The notes under the pieces are model-generated. The model worked only from the letters and a program-made list of their open reading frames with translations. It did not search any database and had not been told where the DNA came from. Of a stretch of 6,330 nucleotides of DNA, positions 4,709 to 6,330 are shown in pieces. Position numbers and translations under genes: made by a program. Within the stretch, counting starts at the first letter, position 1, and each line of letters starts with the position of its first letter. Source of the DNA: DAIOFH01 sp036745875 (GTDB lineage Bacteria > Planctomycetota > SZUA-567). The DNA lies in assembly GCA_036745875.1 (NCBI GenBank), contig DAIOFH010000171.1, positions 1-6,330 on the forward strand. The letters run 5' to 3'.

Positions 4709-5749
4709 ATGCGTATCGCCATTGATGCGATGGGCAACGACAATGGGCCGACTCCGATCGTCAAGGGCGTCAAGATGTTCCTTGAACAGGACTCGTCACA
4801 TGCCGTCGTTGTCATGGTAGGCGACCGTGACCGCCTGACACAGGTCATGATCGAGGAAGGTATCGGACTCTCAAGCCGGCTCGAACTGGTGCATGCCAGC
4901 CAGGTGATGGAGATGGAGGACAAGGTCTCCGACCTCAAGGCGAAGCGCGACAGCTCCATCATGAGGCTTGTCGAGGAAGTCAAGCAGCAGCGTGTCGATG
5001 CGATGATCGCTCTCGGGAACACCGCCGCCGCCGTAGGCGCGGCGACGATGGGACTGAAGCTTATTACGGGCGTCAGGCGGCCCGGCATCATGATACCAAT
5101 GCCTACCCGCACCGGACAGCCGTGCGTCATCATGGACATGGGCGCGAACACGGCGTGCAAACCCTCGCATCTCGGGGCGTACGGCGTCATGTCGTCCATC
5201 TACAGTTCCAAGGTTCTCGGCGTGACCAAGCCGAGGGTTGGACTGTTAAATGTCGGTGAAGAGCGAAGCAAGGGAAATGAAATTTTACGGGAAGCGTTTT
5301 CCATTTTGGAAAACGCTCCTATTAATTTTATTGGCAATGTCGAAGGCGGCGATATCTTCAATGGCTCCTGCGACGCAGTGGTCTGCGACGGATTCACCGG
5401 CAATGCCATCCTCAAGGCGGCCGAATCCCTGGCGTCCACAATGTCATTCTGGATCAAGGAAGCACTGTTCGAAAGCTGGGTGACCAAGATCGGAGCGTTC
5501 CTCCTTCAGGGCGCTTTTCAGAGGATGAAGAGCAAAATCGATTATACCGCCTATGGCGGAGCGCATCTTTTGGGTGTGAACGGGGTGTGTCTTATCGGAC
5601 ACGGTCGTTCTACGCCCACTGCTGTGGCAAGTGCTTTAAGGACGGCGAGCGAAAGCGTCAATATGCAGGTTAACTCATTGATTAAGGAACACATAGAGAC
5701 TATGCGCCATTCCGTGAGGTTAACTGCGATAAAGCAGGAAGCGGAGTAA
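4709..5749 (+). CDS. plsX: Phosphate acyltransferase (acyl-ACP:phosphate)
   Basis: PlsX converts acyl-ACP and phosphate into acyl-phosphate, the donor for PlsY in the first step of phospholipid synthesis; it is a peripheral membrane enzyme. The length of 346 residues fits. Visible family motifs: MRIAIDAMGND at the N-terminus, ALGNT (101-105), RRPG (123-126), MGANTACKP (144-152), PRVGLLNVGEE (175-185), KGN (188-190), NFIGNVEGGDI (206-216), VVCDGFTGNAILK (224-236) and GGAHLLGVNG (283-292). Several positions differ from the common forms: DAMGND for DAMGGD and GNTAAA for GNTGAL. The ribosome site is weak (AGG about 11 bases upstream, inside rpmF), in keeping with coupling to rpmF. fabH does not follow, unlike the common order. 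A 10-bp perfect hairpin and AT-rich codons lie inside at about 5245-5340. Confidence 0.96.
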   Translation: MRIAIDAMGNDNGPTPIVKGVKMFLEQDSSHAVVVMVGDRDRLTQVMIEEGIGLSSRLELVHASQVMEMEDKVSDLKAKRDSSIMRLVEEVKQQRVDAMIALGNTAAAVGAATMGLKLITGVRRPGIMIPMPTRTGQPCVIMDMGANTACKPSHLGAYGVMSSIYSSKVLGVTKPRVGLLNVGEERSKGNEILREAFSILENAPINFIGNVEGGDIFNGSCDAVVCDGFTGNAILKAAESLASTMSFWIKEALFESWVTKIGAFLLQGAFQRMKSKIDYTAYGGAHLLGVNGVCLIGHGRSTPTAVASALRTASESVNMQVNSLIKEHIETMRHSVRLTAIKQEAE

Positions 5750-5771
5750 GAAAACCATATATCGACCGTTC

Positions 5772-5800
5772 GAACAAAAGTGTTTAAATGTTTTTTTTTT
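5772..5800 (+). terminator. Possible weak terminator after plsX
   Basis: About 40 bases past the plsX stop there is a run of ten T's (5791-5800). The bases before it can form only a weak stem, AACA-AAAG-TGTT with a few further pairs and a mismatch. The T run supports termination; the poor stem argues against an efficient one. Confidence 0.35.
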
Positions 5801-5819
5801 GATTTTTTAAATTTCTTCC

Positions 5820-5848
5820 TTGAATCGCTATGAAAAATTCTATATAGT
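5820..5848 (+). promoter_or_regulatory. Promoter of the cysteine-rich lipoprotein gene
   Basis: TTGAAT (5820-5825) and TATAGT (5843-5848) are separated by 17 bases, a good sigma-70 layout (four and five matches to consensus). The AT-rich, T-tract DNA just upstream could help. The start would fall near 5855, about 100 bases before the gene. Confidence 0.6.
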
Positions 5849-5854
5849 TTCAAT

Positions 5855-5957
5855 AAAGGAAGGGTTATCTCTGCGCGTGCGTGTTGCCAGAGATGGAATT
5901 TATTTATTGGCGCACCCTATGTGGGGTGTTAGTACGTGTGAAGAAAAGGAGATGGAG
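5855..5957 (+). other. Structured leader of the cysteine-rich lipoprotein mRNA
   Basis: Two stems fit in the leader: ATCTCTG (5867-5873) with CAGAGAT (5888-5894), perfect 7 bp around a 14-base loop, and CACCC (5913-5917) with GGGTG (5924-5928) around a six-base loop. The ribosome site AAGGAG (5946-5951) lies downstream of both. No known riboswitch class is recognised. Confidence 0.4.
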
Positions 5958-6104
5958 ATGCGTTTATTCTTGGCGTTTGCCCTGGCCGCTGGCCTGTTCG
6001 TTGCTGCTGGTTGTTCCTGCGCGACCGGTTCCTGCGCGCCCGCCGCCCCCGCTTGCAGCCCCTGCGCCGCCCCGGCCCCGGTCTGCAGCCCCTGCGGCTT
6101 CTAG
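5958..6104 (+). CDS. Small cysteine-rich lipoprotein, function unknown
   Basis: I do not recognise a family. The 48-residue peptide has a short positive start (MR), a hydrophobic helix (3-17) and a lipobox-like A-A-G-C with the lipidated Cys at 19; Ser20 would not block outer-membrane sorting in enterobacterial terms. The mature 30 residues contain seven cysteines (19, 21, 26, 33, 36, 43, 46), with two CSPC units ten residues apart in an Ala/Pro-rich chain. At DNA level TGCAGCCCCTGCG occurs at 6054 and 6084. The start is set by AAGGAG six bases upstream; an ATG at 5952 touches that site and is less likely, and a longer frame from 5820 overlaps the promoter. Promoter, ribosome site and strong terminator make a one-gene unit. 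The CxxC pairs could bind metal or form disulfides; that is a guess. Confidence 0.7.
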   Translation: MRLFLAFALAAGLFVAAGCSCATGSCAPAAPACSPCAAPAPVCSPCGF

Positions 6105-6129
6105 TACAAGCACTAAACTGCTAGTACAA
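6101..6129. repeat. Short direct repeat
   Basis: CTAGTACAA occurs at 6101-6109 and again at 6121-6129, exactly 20 bases apart. The first copy includes the lipoprotein stop codon. It could be a small duplication; no function is evident. Confidence 0.4.
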
Positions 6130-6149
6130 AAAAAGACTGTAGTAAAATC

Positions 6150-6187
6150 GAAGCGCACAACCGTATGGTTCTGCGCTTCTTTTTTTT
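6150..6187 (+). terminator. Strong intrinsic terminator of the cysteine-rich lipoprotein gene
   Basis: GAAGCGCA (6150-6157) pairs perfectly with TGCGCTTC (6172-6179); after one C-C mismatch AACC pairs with GGTT around the loop GTAT. Eight T's follow directly (6180-6187). This is a textbook rho-independent terminator on the plus strand, 45 bases past the stop codon. Confidence 0.92.
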
Positions 6188-6237
6188 CTATGATTCAATA
6201 ACGCGGGTAATGGTGTAACGATGGTTTTGCCCACTGG

Positions 6238-6302
6238 ATTCCGGCTCAATATCCCGTTTGCACCCCGGCTCCAGGTATAGACGCCGGAATGACGAAAACG
6301 GG
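6238..6302. repeat. Two interleaved inverted repeats at the right edge
   Basis: ATTCCGGC (6238-6245) is matched by GCCGGAAT (6283-6290), and CCCGTTT (6253-6259) by AAACGGG (6296-6302); both are perfect. Their arms alternate, so as RNA they could form a pseudoknot and as DNA two competing cruciforms. The wording GGATTCCGGC...GCCGGAATGACG resembles dispersed intergenic repeats known in several bacteria. No gene is visible from 6188 to 6330. Confidence 0.45.
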
Positions 6303-6330
6303 GGTTTGCTGGGCTTTTAGCGCGGAGACA

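Noticed and set aside
4606..5199. A 197-codon minus-strand frame opposite rpmF and plsX
   Set aside because: It is antisense to two well-supported genes and shows no motif.
5667..5725. AGGTTAACT repeated near the plsX end (5667 and 5717)
   Set aside because: Two 9-base copies in coding sequence 50 bases apart, with no further structure.
5881..6201. A 106-codon plus-strand frame overlapping the cysteine-rich lipoprotein
   Set aside because: It reads through the strong terminator and its T run, and lacks a ribosome site; the overlapping lipoprotein frame has one plus a signal peptide.
1..6330. tRNA, rRNA, CRISPR array, insertion sequence or phage genes
   Set aside because: Nothing with the matching structure, repeat pattern or protein motif was seen on either strand.

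Overview
This window holds a bacterial fatty-acid and phospholipid synthesis locus split into two divergent halves. On the minus strand, reading from about 3990 down to 67, lie a tiny lipoprotein gene, fabD, fabG, acpP and fabF. On the plus strand, reading from about 4359 up to 5749, lie rpmF (ribosomal protein L32) and plsX. A second tiny, cysteine-rich lipoprotein gene with its own promoter and terminator follows plsX at 5820-6187. All six housekeeping genes look intact, with normal lengths and catalytic residues.

Organism: the proteins are bacterial type II FAS enzymes, coding regions are fairly GC-rich and spacers are AT-richer. The two lipobox-bearing peptides suggest a bacterium with lipoprotein processing, probably diderm. 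FabD carries GLSLGE instead of GHSLGE, a variant I associate with Chlamydiae, cyanobacteria and plastids. Together with the general look of the proteins and the AGTTAAG-rich spacer repeat, this makes me lean to the PVC group (for example Lentisphaerota). That is an inference, not a demonstration.

How the genes work together: FabD makes malonyl-ACP from malonyl-CoA, AcpP carries the chain, FabF condenses and FabG performs the first reduction. PlsX converts finished acyl-ACP to acyl-phosphate for phospholipid synthesis. rpmF next to plsX links ribosome and membrane synthesis, as in many bacteria. The classic order is rpmF-plsX-fabH-fabD-fabG-acpP-fabF. Here the block is broken between plsX and fabD, the fab part is inverted, and no fabH is present.

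The control layout is the most interesting part. The rpmF promoter has a perfect dyad between its -35 and -10 boxes. Intrinsic-terminator-like hairpins separate fabG from acpP and acpP from fabF, so the fab genes may not form one simple operon. The 734-base divergent spacer (3791-4524) holds a small lipoprotein gene, a terminator overlapping its stop codon and two further minus-strand hairpins that could be an attenuated leader or a small RNA. A tandem/inverted repeat fills the fabD-fabG gap. The right edge carries two interleaved inverted repeats.
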